From Reichenbachiella carrageenanivorans (lineage in GTDB: Bacteria; Bacteroidota; Bacteroidia; Cytophagales; Cyclobacteriaceae), in NCBI RefSeq assembly GCF_025639805.1, contig NZ_CP106735.1:3877501-3941500 (forward strand): 64,000 nucleotides of DNA. Direction: 5' to 3'. Positions 1 to 8,712 of this stretch are shown here, piece by piece. Each line of letters starts with the position of its first letter. The first letter of the stretch is position 1. Under the pieces are notes generated by a model. That model ran no database searches. It saw only the letters and a list, made by a program, of their open reading frames with translations, and had not been told where the DNA came from. Both the position numbers and the translations under genes were made by a program.

Positions 1-731
1 TGGTTCATCAGCATATCAATCTTCTCCTGGTCTGGCTCGAAAAACTGAATCAAAACCATCAGTTCTCCTGCATCGGTATAGCGGATCATCAAAATGCGAA
101 GCAGTCCTACTTGCTCACGGATATCAAAGAATGAATAATCATTCGCAATGGCAAAAGAGCGAATTTCATTTTTGATGGCATTCGCTGGATCGGCCATCAA
201 ATGGCAAGTATCAATATCGACAATCTTATCAAACAAACGAGGTACATGAAAACCTAGCGCATTCCTTTCAATCACTTCCTCAGAATCAATTTGATCCTTG
301 GTCAGCCATTTTTTATTCGAAAAAGTAAATTCAAGTTTATTTCTATACCGGTCGGTTTTGGCAGAACCTAATATCGGGGCTATCTCAGGCAACTCTACTT
401 TGCCAATTCTGGTCAGATGATCCTCTACCTGCTGCTGTTTAAATTCGAGTTGAGAATCATAGGCCAAGTTTTGCCACTTGCATCCCCCACAGGCACCAAA
501 GTGTTGACAAATCGGTTCTATTCTGAGCTCAGAGTATTTATGAAATTTTAATGGATACCCTTCCGAGTAAGCCTTTCTTTTTTTGCGTACCTGAACATCA
601 ACCACATCACCAGGTACTGTTCTTTCTATAAAGATCACCTGACCATCCTGTCTCGCTAAACTTTTGCCTTCGGCCGCTACTGCTTCTACAATTAGATGCT
701 CTATTACTATGTTTTTATTCTTTCTTGCCAT
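1..731 (-). CDS. rlmD: 23S rRNA (uracil-5-)-methyltransferase, RlmD/RumA type (3' part missing)
   Basis: The 5' part of the gene, about 243 codons, runs off the left edge of the window. Residues 1-60 look like a TRAM RNA-binding domain (VIEHLIVEAVAAEGKSLAR, then a GDVVDVQV strand). A CX5CX2C cluster follows (C75, C81, C84 in ICQHFGACGGC), with a further Cys in the DIDTCH segment. This is the 4Fe-4S site of RumA/RlmD enzymes, which methylate a uridine in 23S rRNA using S-adenosylmethionine. The methyltransferase domain itself lies outside the window, so the exact target base cannot be judged. The ATG at 729-731 sits only six bases after a good -7 promoter element, which suggests a leaderless or nearly leaderless mRNA. 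Confidence 0.88.
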   Translation of the reverse strand, partial: MARKNKNIVIEHLIVEAVAAEGKSLARQDGQVIFIERTVPGDVVDVQVRKKRKAYSEGYPLKFHKYSELRIEPICQHFGACGGCKWQNLAYDSQLEFKQQQVEDHLTRIGKVELPEIAPILGSAKTDRYRNKLEFTFSNKKWLTKDQIDSEEVIERNALGFHVPRLFDKIVDIDTCHLMADPANAIKNEIRSFAIANDYSFFDIREQVGLLRILMIRYTDAGELMVLIQFFEPDQEKIDMLMN

Positions 732-737
732 CGGCGG

Positions 738-769
738 CAAAATTAGATAAATCGTAGGTCAAGAATCAA
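738..769 (-). promoter_or_regulatory. Bacteroidota-type promoter for rlmD
   Basis: On the minus strand TTG (767-769), a 21-bp spacer and TAATTTTG (738-745) match the phylum consensus TTG-N17-23-TAnnTTTG exactly. The -7 element ends six bases before the ATG, so transcription should begin at or next to the start codon. Confidence 0.55.
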
Positions 770-885
770 GATTTCAAATTTAAGAATCGATATTTTCAAA
801 TAAGAAGCGTCTAATAACGACCTGCAAGTGAAATCGCGCTCCTAATTTTATCAATTTCAAATTGCAGTAGCTATCTTGTTTTCTG

Positions 886-3453
886 ATGAGAAAACTGCTA
901 CTTATACTCACTCTTGCCCTACTGAGCCAAACACCTGTCATTGGTTTTCATATTGTAGGTGGCGAAATCGAATTGATCCATATCAGTGGCAACAAGTACC
1001 AGCTGCATCTGATCCAATATTTTGACAAAGCGCAAATAGACAACCCAGGCCCAGACCCATCAGTGGAAATCTACATTTTTCGCAATAGCGACCACACACT
1101 CGTGCAGACCCATGTCCTACTGCTAGACACCGAACTTATAGTACCCTATACCAATCCCGACTGTGCCATAGGCTCACTCCAAACCTCTCGCGTACTCTAC
1201 AGTGCAGACATTTCACTCAACGCAGATACTTACAACGAAATAGAAGGTTACTATGCCTCGTGGGAAAGATGCTGTAGAAATACCAACATTTCCAACATTG
1301 TAAACCCGGGTGGGCAAGGCATCACTTATACCTTAGATTTTCCGGCAGTGGTGCGCAATGGCAAACCATTCATCAACTCTTCGCCTCAGCTCTTCCCTCC
1401 ACTCAGCGACTATGCCTGTGTGAACCAGACTTACTATACCAACTTCGCTGGCACAGACCCTGACGGAGACTCTATCGCCTATTCGCTTCAGTTGCCATAC
1501 AACAGCAGCTCGCAAGCTGCACTCCCAATCCCACAGCCCAAGCCATTTATAGAACTCATATACGCCAATGGATCTAACATAAACAATATCATACCAGGCA
1601 GCCCTTCGCTACAGATCACGCCCAGCGGATATCTGACCGTAACGCCCACTGCTACTGGCCTATATGTATTCTCTGTACTTGTAGAAGAATACCGAAACAA
1701 AGAGAAAATAGGCGAGCTCAGAAGAGATTTTCAAATGCTAGTCATAGATGGTTGCGAGCCGCCCACACCTCCGCATGCAGAAGTCCGTCTCCCTGGTGAA
1801 AAAGACTATTATATCGAAGGAGAAGTGATACACTACTCCGCTTCGGCAGACAAATGCTTCGAATACATGGTCGTAGATCAAGCTGGAGAAAACGTAACGT
1901 TCAAAGCTGAAGGAGTGAATTTTGACGAGGATGTCTCCGAGGTATTTGAGTTTTCCTCTGGTCCAATCAACCCCAGTGGAGATACCCTCAGGGTCGAAGT
2001 TTGCATCTCGGATTGCCCATACATCCAACATGAGCCTTATATCATCGACCTGATCGCTTCGGACAATGCCTGTCCACTCCCACAGCGAGACACGGTACGC
2101 ATGACCATCAACGTGGAAGCCCCCGTCAACAACAAACCATATTTCGATAGTCCTTCTTCGTCCATCAGGCTAAGCCGCACACAGCCCGAAGGCCTAAGCG
2201 TAGCACTCGACGAACTGCTGATCGGTAAGGATGCAGAAGATTCCTTGCACTATTTTTTCTATGCCGAAGGCTACGATCCGATCAACTATGGCATGTCGCT
2301 AGACACCATACTAGATGTATTGGGAGAAAAACAAGTGAAATTCAACTGGAATACCAGCTGTCAGACGTATCCCTTTGGAGACAAAAACACCTTTGAGTTA
2401 GGAATTGTTTTAGAAGACTACGATACCTGCCTTTTCGACAGTGGGGATACGCTCTTCTACGATTTAGAAGTAGTGCTCCCTCCCAACACCACTCCACAGA
2501 TAAGTGGGCCATCCAGCACCTATACCAAATCTATCCGATCCAACTTAGACTTTAATGTGATGGCTACAGACGATGATAACGACCCTATCTCACTTACAGC
2601 CATCGGAGACAGCTTCAGTTTTCCTCAGGTAGGCATTTCGTTTGCCAACCAAAAAGGAACTGGGCAAGTATCTTCCCTATTTGCATGGGAATTGTCTTGC
2701 GAGAATCTCAACATTGAAGAAACGACCACTTTTACACTCTATTTCATGGCCGAAGACGACGATTACTGCCAAGCCACCAACAACGACACCTTAGCGGTAA
2801 CCATACAGGTACAAGTACCCGCCAATACCACACCTGCATTTGAGATAGAGGACTTTTATAGTCTACAAATAAATAAACCTTTCGAACTAGAAGTAATAGC
2901 TCGCGACGGAGATAATGCTGATTTACTTACGCTAGACCTGCTCTCACCCAACTCTGCTCCGTCTTCAGAAAGCTTTTCTTTTTCGCGAGCCACAGGTACA
3001 AACACTGTATCGTCTACCCTTAACTGGACGCCAGAATGTAGTCTACTCGGAGAAGGAAATACACCAAAAACCTACCCCGTAGACTTCCTAGTCTTCGACG
3101 ATAATTGTCCTCAATTTGAATCCGCATCACTCACTGTCAATTTTGAAATCTCAGAACTTGACGTAGATTATGGTCACTTCTTGCCTCCCAATGCCTTTTC
3201 ACCCAATAACGATGGGCACAACGACACCTATACCCTTACCCACCTCGAAGAAGAAATGCATAACCTGCCACCAGACAACTGCGCAGACCAGTTTCAATCC
3301 ATCATCATATTTGATAGAAATGGTAGTACCATTTTCAAATCTACCAACAGGGAGTTTGAATGGACTGGTGATGGTGCAGACGTAGGCGTTTATTTCTACC
3401 AAATCGAATACCAGAACACCAACTATAAAGGGACGCTTACACTCGTTAGGTAA
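886..3453 (+). CDS. Secreted protein with gliding-motility-associated C-terminal domain (type IX cargo)
   Basis: An 855-residue exported protein. Residues 1-20 form a signal peptide (MRKLLLILTLALLSQTPVIG). The middle consists of beta-rich Ig/cadherin-like segments with recurring acidic patterns such as DPDGDSIAYSL and ATDDDNDPISL, which are plausible calcium-binding loops. The last 90 or so residues contain FLPPNAFSPNNDGHNDTYTL, then IIIFDRNG and DVGVYFYQIEY. This is the CHU_C/gliding-motility C-terminal domain that directs proteins to the type IX secretion system. The protein is probably displayed on or released from the cell surface as an adhesin or structural protein; no catalytic motif is visible. 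It ends 10 bases before the convergent DUF5686 gene. Confidence 0.85.
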   Translation: MRKLLLILTLALLSQTPVIGFHIVGGEIELIHISGNKYQLHLIQYFDKAQIDNPGPDPSVEIYIFRNSDHTLVQTHVLLLDTELIVPYTNPDCAIGSLQTSRVLYSADISLNADTYNEIEGYYASWERCCRNTNISNIVNPGGQGITYTLDFPAVVRNGKPFINSSPQLFPPLSDYACVNQTYYTNFAGTDPDGDSIAYSLQLPYNSSSQAALPIPQPKPFIELIYANGSNINNIIPGSPSLQITPSGYLTVTPTATGLYVFSVLVEEYRNKEKIGELRRDFQMLVIDGCEPPTPPHAEVRLPGEKDYYIEGEVIHYSASADKCFEYMVVDQAGENVTFKAEGVNFDEDVSEVFEFSSGPINPSGDTLRVEVCISDCPYIQHEPYIIDLIASDNACPLPQRDTVRMTINVEAPVNNKPYFDSPSSSIRLSRTQPEGLSVALDELLIGKDAEDSLHYFFYAEGYDPINYGMSLDTILDVLGEKQVKFNWNTSCQTYPFGDKNTFELGIVLEDYDTCLFDSGDTLFYDLEVVLPPNTTPQISGPSSTYTKSIRSNLDFNVMATDDDNDPISLTAIGDSFSFPQVGISFANQKGTGQVSSLFAWELSCENLNIEETTTFTLYFMAEDDDYCQATNNDTLAVTIQVQVPANTTPAFEIEDFYSLQINKPFELEVIARDGDNADLLTLDLLSPNSAPSSESFSFSRATGTNTVSSTLNWTPECSLLGEGNTPKTYPVDFLVFDDNCPQFESASLTVNFEISELDVDYGHFLPPNAFSPNNDGHNDTYTLTHLEEEMHNLPPDNCADQFQSIIIFDRNGSTIFKSTNREFEWTGDGADVGVYFYQIEYQNTNYKGTLTLVR

Positions 3454-3463
3454 TGCTGAAGAA

Positions 3464-5962
3464 CTAGAAGCCCAGCCCAGCACGCAACCCATAGCCATAG
3501 CTAGACCCGTCTTGCATGGCTCCGTAAAAATCGAGCCGCAACACTTTGAATAGGTGCTCTAACCCCACTCCATATTCAATATAATGCCCAGATACTGAGG
3601 TATGCAAGTAATTAACAGATGCCACCACTTGTGCCTTGGTTTTCCTTATTAGTGGAAATTTGTTGAGTATAAAGCCATTGAAATGATGATCTACATGTAC
3701 GCCCAACCATGCTCCATTTGTGCTGTACTGATAGTAGTCGAGCAATTGGTAATGATCTTGGCCAAACTTGGCAAAAATGGACTGATTGCCAGTAAAATGC
3801 CGATAATCCATAAAGTCCATTTTATCAGTATTGAAAAAGGTGCCTGCCCAAACAGTATAATTGCCACTACCAAAAAGCCCATAGTTAGCCCCTTGATAGA
3901 CACGCATCACCACTTCGTCAAAGTTGGCATCTGAGTATGAATTCGTTACTGGTATTGCTTTTCTATATTGCACAAAGATGGTTGGATATTTACTATCAAG
4001 GTTAAACTTCATATCGGGTCGGGATATATACTTTTGCCCAAATTTGATATAGAAATTAGTTGTAAAAACCAATGCGCGGCTATGACCAAACGAAGTGTTT
4101 TTTCCTTCCTTGTTCAATTCATCATTGCTTGGAGCATTGGGTGCAAACAGACGATCGTCTTGATAAAAAAAGGAATAATCTGCCGTATTTTGCAATTCAG
4201 TCCTATGAGCATATTCGAGTGTAGATTTCCATGTGACACCGTTCACCACTTCGCTAGAATAGTGCAGTTTGGCAAATGACTTCTCGTACAGTTTCATATA
4301 ATTTCGTCTATTCACCAATGTCTCAAAGGAATTGATCAATGGAGAAATCGGATCTGAGGCATTGTACTGAGAGACAAACTGGCCTCCCTCTACATAAGCC
4401 CGAGTCCTTTTGATGGGGTTGAACTGATATGAAAATTGTGCTTTATAATAAAAATCTTCACTCGAAAACCCATAACGCAAGGTAGGAGTCACTTGGTACT
4501 TCCAGATGCGCTCCTTCTCCTGCACATAGCTAGCCTTTAGGTTGACCACTGCTCCTTCTACCGTATTGTATTGAAGAATGTCGTATATGGGTTGAAACCT
4601 AAAATACCGTTCTTTATAGGACTGTTGATAAACATATCCACCAATGAACAAATTTTGAAAATTAAACTTATTGGAGACTTTGTCGATAGAATCTTTGTAA
4701 GGCTTGGCCTCCATCATGTGCTGCAGACTGTCCTTCCACCAGTAGTCTATTTTTTCTACTTTAGTTAATGGTATAGGACGCACTTCTTCCCAATATTTAG
4801 CATCACGCTTGTTGGCCTTATTTTCTATTTTCAATATTTCATTATCAAAATAACCATTAGGGAAAAGCTGGATTTGGTCTGCTTTTTTAGTTTCCACCAA
4901 TTCATAATTAGGCTCTATTTCATATTCAGAATGAATCCCAACAAAATTGCCATTTCCTCTAAACCCAAATACATTGAGATAATAAGTAAATCGCTGCGAA
5001 AACAGCATCCAAATACCGTCCTGCACAGGCGCATAAACTTGGTAAACATTCACTTCATCCAAAAACTCAATCTGATGTGCTTTGGTCAATTTCAAATCCA
5101 CGCTATAAATACGCCATGCATCTTCGATGATATAGATAAACCCTTCAAAAGCAGGATCATTTTTTCGCTTAGGTATTACTCTAATTTTATTAACCAACAG
5201 CCCTCCCTCCATCATGGTACCTTCCAGCTTATAATCATAAAAAAGCAGTGCATTTTGAGCAATGGGAGAAACAAACCCTCGCTCAGACAAACCAGGAAAA
5301 GTCATCAAATTATCATAAAAAGAAATAAGCATTTGTGACCCTTGGTTGTAACTAAATGCTGAATTGCTACCACTCACCTTAGAGGAAATCATCACTTCCT
5401 TTATTTTATCTGGGCGGGCAATACTCAGTTCGGATACCGATTCAGACAAATACACGATTCCCGTATCCAAGGCAATATTGACACCCAATACCTGATCTGG
5501 CTTTTCGTCTAGTGTCTGCATACCTTTCACATACACTTTACATTTGTAGGCATTTACTTCTTCTTGATGATACTTTCGCTTCGCCATGGCTTCGCGAATC
5601 ACGGCATAAGCTGGGTCTGGTCCGCCAGCCTTCACCACCACCTCTTCCAATTGTAATACTTCTGGCTCTAGTACTACATTAAGCAGAATTCTTCTATGAT
5701 CTACTTTTAGAGGTATCTGTTGTTTTTTATACCCTACATATTGGTAAACTAACTCATACTGCCCAGGAGGCAAGTCTAAGCTATACCGCCCTTCTATGTT
5801 GGTCGTAGTGCCTTTGGTGGTGTTCAACACATATAGTGTGGCAAAGGGTAAAGGCACACCACTCTGATCAGTTACCGTTCCAAACAGCTCCGCAGCCATT
5901 CCTTGCCAAGAAGAACAACACAACAGAAAAAAAAGAAAAATAATTTTAACAGGTCGAGACAT
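3464..5962 (-). CDS. DUF5686 outer-membrane protein with carboxypeptidase-like regulatory domain
   Basis: About 832 residues. I chose the second ATG (MSRPVKIIFLFFLLCC), which gives a clean signal peptide; an ATG 18 bases upstream would add MYSCFC. After the signal peptide, residues 25-105 form a CarboxypepD_reg-like beta-sandwich (LFGTVTDQSGVPLPFATLYV, then GYKKQQIPLKV), the fold found at the start of many SusC/TonB receptors. The rest matches the DUF5686 family: long alternating aromatic strands ending in an aromatic-glycine C-terminus (GYGLRAGLGF), typical of an outer-membrane beta-barrel. No TonB box or plug is apparent. Its function is unknown; members are common surface proteins in Bacteroidota. 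Confidence 0.8.
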   Translation of the reverse strand: MSRPVKIIFLFFLLCCSSWQGMAAELFGTVTDQSGVPLPFATLYVLNTTKGTTTNIEGRYSLDLPPGQYELVYQYVGYKKQQIPLKVDHRRILLNVVLEPEVLQLEEVVVKAGGPDPAYAVIREAMAKRKYHQEEVNAYKCKVYVKGMQTLDEKPDQVLGVNIALDTGIVYLSESVSELSIARPDKIKEVMISSKVSGSNSAFSYNQGSQMLISFYDNLMTFPGLSERGFVSPIAQNALLFYDYKLEGTMMEGGLLVNKIRVIPKRKNDPAFEGFIYIIEDAWRIYSVDLKLTKAHQIEFLDEVNVYQVYAPVQDGIWMLFSQRFTYYLNVFGFRGNGNFVGIHSEYEIEPNYELVETKKADQIQLFPNGYFDNEILKIENKANKRDAKYWEEVRPIPLTKVEKIDYWWKDSLQHMMEAKPYKDSIDKVSNKFNFQNLFIGGYVYQQSYKERYFRFQPIYDILQYNTVEGAVVNLKASYVQEKERIWKYQVTPTLRYGFSSEDFYYKAQFSYQFNPIKRTRAYVEGGQFVSQYNASDPISPLINSFETLVNRRNYMKLYEKSFAKLHYSSEVVNGVTWKSTLEYAHRTELQNTADYSFFYQDDRLFAPNAPSNDELNKEGKNTSFGHSRALVFTTNFYIKFGQKYISRPDMKFNLDSKYPTIFVQYRKAIPVTNSYSDANFDEVVMRVYQGANYGLFGSGNYTVWAGTFFNTDKMDFMDYRHFTGNQSIFAKFGQDHYQLLDYYQYSTNGAWLGVHVDHHFNGFILNKFPLIRKTKAQVVASVNYLHTSVSGHYIEYGVGLEHLFKVLRLDFYGAMQDGSSYGYGLRAGLGF

Positions 5963-6088
5963 GCAAAAACAAGAGTACAAGGTTGATTAACGCCAAATTA
6001 ATAAAGATTTCAAAGCTGGAAACAATTTATCTCAAAAACGAGTATTACCTCAAGACTTATTAAATTCGAGTTTAATTTTCGACTAATA

Positions 6089-6910
6089 ATGCCTAACAAA
6101 CAAACCGCAATCATTACAGGAGGAACCTCTGGAATAGGCAAAGCATGCGCTGAGCTCTATGCATCCAAAGGATACAATATTGTCATTACTGGACGAAACC
6201 AAGAAAGGCTCAACAGCATCATCCAATCCTTTCATGCCGATGGCCATCAAGCACTAGGTATACAGGCAGATGCTGCTAGTGAATCTGGTGCACAAGACGT
6301 AGTAGGTCAGACCATCAAAACTTTCGGTTCTATAGATTTATTGATATGCAACGCTGGGGTTTCTATGCGTGCGATGTTTGAAGACTTGGATCTGAAAGTA
6401 TTCAGAGAGGTGATGGACATCAATTTTATGGGAACAGTCAACTATGTAAAATATGCCCTACCCCATTTACTGACATCTAAAGGAACCATCATCGGTATCT
6501 CATCGATCAACGGACACAGAGGCACGCCAGCTCGTACAGCCTACTCTTCATCAAAATTTGCGATGGAAGGTTTTTTTGAAGCCCTTCGTACAGAATTGCT
6601 TTATAGAGGGGTGCATATACTTGTAGCTAGCCCAGGCTATACAGGCACCAATATCAGAAACACGGCTCTGACCGCACATGGAGAAGTACAAGGAGAATCT
6701 CCCAAAGACGAAAGCAAAATGATGACAGCCGAGGAGGTTGCCCTTAGAATCTATAAAGGACACCAGAAAAAAACCAGACACTTTATACTGACCCCATTAG
6801 GCTGGTGGCTCAACTTCCTCAATCAGTTTGTACCACGACTAATGGACAAGATCGTCTATAATGTACTAGCCAAAGAACCCGATTCTCCTCTAAAGGATAA
6901 ACCTAGTTGA
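6089..6910 (+). CDS. Short-chain dehydrogenase/reductase (SDR)
   Basis: A classical SDR of 273 residues. The nucleotide-binding motif TGGTSGIG lies at about residues 10-17, the structural NAG motif in LLICNAGVSM near residue 93, the catalytic Ser in GISSINGH and the YxxxK pair in YSSSK. The GRN segment after the second strand, with an Arg close to the expected discriminator position, suggests NADP(H). A C-terminal extension (residues 235-273) carries a hydrophobic stretch, WWLNFLNQFVPRLMDKIVYNV, as in SDRs that act on membrane lipids such as long-chain ketones or 3-ketosphinganine. The substrate cannot be assigned. Its 3' end overlaps the convergent TPR-SH3 gene by 8 bases. Confidence 0.88.
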   Translation: MPNKQTAIITGGTSGIGKACAELYASKGYNIVITGRNQERLNSIIQSFHADGHQALGIQADAASESGAQDVVGQTIKTFGSIDLLICNAGVSMRAMFEDLDLKVFREVMDINFMGTVNYVKYALPHLLTSKGTIIGISSINGHRGTPARTAYSSSKFAMEGFFEALRTELLYRGVHILVASPGYTGTNIRNTALTAHGEVQGESPKDESKMMTAEEVALRIYKGHQKKTRHFILTPLGWWLNFLNQFVPRLMDKIVYNVLAKEPDSPLKDKPS

Positions 6911-7649
6911 TTTGTTTGATCATAGAAGAGCGGATATAAGCATCTTGCCCATTCCATAATACTTTAACCCAAATACCTTCATCGTTTATAATCATAAGAC
7001 GATGACCTTTTTTTACTACCTCTACGAGGTCTGCCCCTGCCGATGGGCCAGTCATGAGGTATGCGTGATCTTTAACAATAATAGCCTGCGAGTCATTCAA
7101 CCCAAAATTGGACAACCAAAAGAAAGCCAGCAAAACTACCACCGCAGAAATGGCATAAGGTTTGGCATTAGACCCTGACTTAAATTTGCGATACAGCACC
7201 ACAATAATTAAGAATAAGACCACACTGAATAACAGGATATTGAACGCTAAATAATACTTATTAGCCAACCCTTTGAACCTAGTCGTATCGGTCAATGAAA
7301 AGCCAAAAAGCTCATGCTCATCGGCCAGTTCCTGCATCTTATTTTGTGCTCTTTTGTCAGAAGTCTGCAAATAATATTTATTCAGATAGATCAATGCTTG
7401 ACTATAGTCTCCCAAGCCTTCTTTGATATAAGCCATCTTCATCAGCATCTGTGGTGATGCTTCATTCTGCTCAGTCATCAATTCATCATAAATTTCGAAT
7501 GACTCCGTATACTTTTGAAGCTTAAAAAGGGAATCTGCCCGTGCTAATTTTCCTTCAATTTCGCCTCCAAAGGAGAAAAATGGAGTCATCAAGAAGCTGA
7601 CAAAAAGTATTGTAATAAAATTGAAGATATTGTTTTGTTTTTTACTCAT
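6903..7649 (-). CDS. TPR and SH3b domain membrane protein (BatE-like)
   Basis: About 248 residues from the ATG that gives MSKKQNNIFNF; a start 45 bases upstream would add a Cys-rich stretch unlike a signal peptide. It has an N-terminal signal/transmembrane segment, one or two TPR units at about residues 35-105 (ARADSLFKLQKYTESFEIYD, then GDYSQALIYLNKYY), two transmembrane helices at about 135-190, and a C-terminal bacterial SH3 domain (DHAYLMTGPSAGADLVEVV, then GIWVKVLW). This TPR-TM-TM-SH3b order resembles BatE of the Bacteroides aerotolerance operon, but no batA-D genes are adjacent here, so the name is only a likeness. A role in cell-envelope organisation is inferred. Confidence 0.72.
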   Translation of the reverse strand: MSKKQNNIFNFITILFVSFLMTPFFSFGGEIEGKLARADSLFKLQKYTESFEIYDELMTEQNEASPQMLMKMAYIKEGLGDYSQALIYLNKYYLQTSDKRAQNKMQELADEHELFGFSLTDTTRFKGLANKYYLAFNILLFSVVLFLIIVVLYRKFKSGSNAKPYAISAVVVLLAFFWLSNFGLNDSQAIIVKDHAYLMTGPSAGADLVEVVKKGHRLMIINDEGIWVKVLWNGQDAYIRSSMIKQIN

Positions 7650-7723
7650 CTCGTGCCTACATTTGCAACCGCAAAATAAGGGAAGGATTGACAAAAACGA
7701 AACTTTCCAGTGCGAAAAAGTAT

Positions 7724-7796
7724 GATTCGTTAGCTCAGTTGGTAGAGCAACGCCCTTTTAAGGCGTGGGTCCTGGGTTCGAGCCCCAGACGAATCA
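7724..7796 (+). tRNA. tRNA-Lys (anticodon TTT), first copy
   Basis: The full cloverleaf is visible: a 7-bp acceptor stem GATTCGT/ACGAATC, D arm GCTC/GAGC, a 5-bp anticodon stem ACGCC/GGCGT around loop CTTTTAA (anticodon TTT, lysine), a 5-base variable region GGGTC, and T arm CTGGG/CCCAG with loop TTCGAGC. The discriminator base is A at 7796. The CCA tail is not encoded (CTGA follows), so it must be added by nucleotidyltransferase. An identical copy lies 131 bp downstream. Confidence 0.97.
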
Positions 7797-7927
7797 CTGA
7801 TAGTGAAAGCCTTTGACAAGGCAAGGAATTTAGTTCGATTTAAGTTAGATTAAACTCAATAATTCTAGGACAAATCACTTTCTAAAATAACCTTGGTAAA
7901 AGCCGAGTATTATTGTCCGCGTTTAAT

Positions 7928-8000
7928 GATTCGTTAGCTCAGTTGGTAGAGCAACGCCCTTTTAAGGCGTGGGTCCTGGGTTCGAGCCCCAGACGAATCA
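7928..8000 (+). tRNA. tRNA-Lys (anticodon TTT), second copy
   Basis: All 73 bases are identical to the copy at 7724-7796, again without an encoded CCA. A terminator hairpin begins 3 bases after the discriminator base, so the two genes are probably transcribed together. The 131-bp spacer holds no further RNA or coding sequence that I can see. Confidence 0.97.
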
Positions 8001-8003
8001 CTC

Positions 8004-8032
8004 AAGCACCGAGAATACTTGGTGCTTTTTTT
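8004..8032 (+). terminator. Intrinsic terminator of the tRNA-Lys pair
   Basis: A perfect 7-bp stem AAGCACC/GGTGCTT with a 10-base loop is followed by a run of T, directly after the second tRNA. Confidence 0.8.
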
Positions 8033-8057
8033 ATGCCTTCATTCTAATCACTCACCA

Positions 8058-8654
8058 TCACACTTCAGTATACAATGTCCTTCGGGTATCGAACTGATAG
8101 TTTTCTGGATTACCAAACAAAAGATTTCCAGGCTTCTTCGTATCTTCACTCAAGAAGAACTCTTTAATCGCCCCTACTAATTCTTCTTTACTCAGTTGCA
8201 AATCATTGTTGAGGTCTAGTTTTTTGAAACAGATATCTACAAATTTGATCTCCACTCGCAATGAAACAAAAAAGCACATATACTCTTGCTTAGACAGGTA
8301 GCCGTTTTTGTCTTTATCATAAATGTAAAAAATATCGTCAGCAGCTTGCTGGGCAATTTTATCAAAAGGACCATAAATTTCACCTACAACTACAGCTTCA
8401 AGGTATTTCAACCAATTGGTCAAGTTGCACCTATTCGGCGTCTGACTACTTAAGAAATCCCTCAGCTGCGTCCAAAAATCCTGCCCCCTCTGAGTAATAA
8501 AGTCCTCCACCTCAGAAGGAGGCATCAGACAACGAAAAATCGCTACATTCTCACCCAAACTCATGAAGTCCCGCTCCTGAAGCAGTCCGTCATGATCAAA
8601 ATCTAAAATTTTGAAAAGGTGTGTATATTTTTGAGTTAGTCTATCAGAAAGCAT
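8058..8654 (-). CDS. EF-hand calcium-binding protein
   Basis: A cytoplasmic 198-residue protein with no signal peptide. Three EF-hand loops are readable: DFDHDGLLQERD near residues 18-29, DKDKNGYLSKQE near residue 110 (fully canonical D-K-D-K-N-G spacing and terminal Glu), and DLNNDLQLSKEE near residue 145, where the usual Gly at loop position 6 is Leu. The spacing resembles calexcitin and sarcoplasmic calcium-binding proteins, so it is probably a calcium sensor or buffer. The helical segment between loops 1 and 2 may hold a degenerate fourth hand. The start codon lies inside the 3' arm of a strong hairpin, which may limit translation. Confidence 0.85.
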   Translation of the reverse strand: MLSDRLTQKYTHLFKILDFDHDGLLQERDFMSLGENVAIFRCLMPPSEVEDFITQRGQDFWTQLRDFLSSQTPNRCNLTNWLKYLEAVVVGEIYGPFDKIAQQAADDIFYIYDKDKNGYLSKQEYMCFFVSLRVEIKFVDICFKKLDLNNDLQLSKEELVGAIKEFFLSEDTKKPGNLLFGNPENYQFDTRRTLYTEV

Positions 8655-8694
8655 GTTTGAAATTACGCTTTTTCAAGCTTAATTTCAAACATGC
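8651..8694 (-). promoter_or_regulatory. 20-bp hairpin between the porP/sprF-like gene and the EF-hand gene
   Basis: A perfect 15-bp inverted repeat (8651-8665 with 8680-8694), extended by four more pairs after one mismatch, closes a 4-base loop. In minus-strand RNA it begins 19 bases after the stop of the porP/sprF-like gene, and its 3' arm contains the AUG of the EF-hand gene. It could end transcription from upstream, although only TTTC follows, or hide the start codon in read-through transcripts. Confidence 0.6.
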
Positions 8695-8712
8695 ACTATT
8701 TTGGGTACTATA

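Noticed and set aside
7724..8000. Direct repeat of 73 bp that could mark an integration site
   Set aside because: The repeat is simply two complete tRNA-Lys genes with a 131-bp spacer; there is no integrase or cargo between them.
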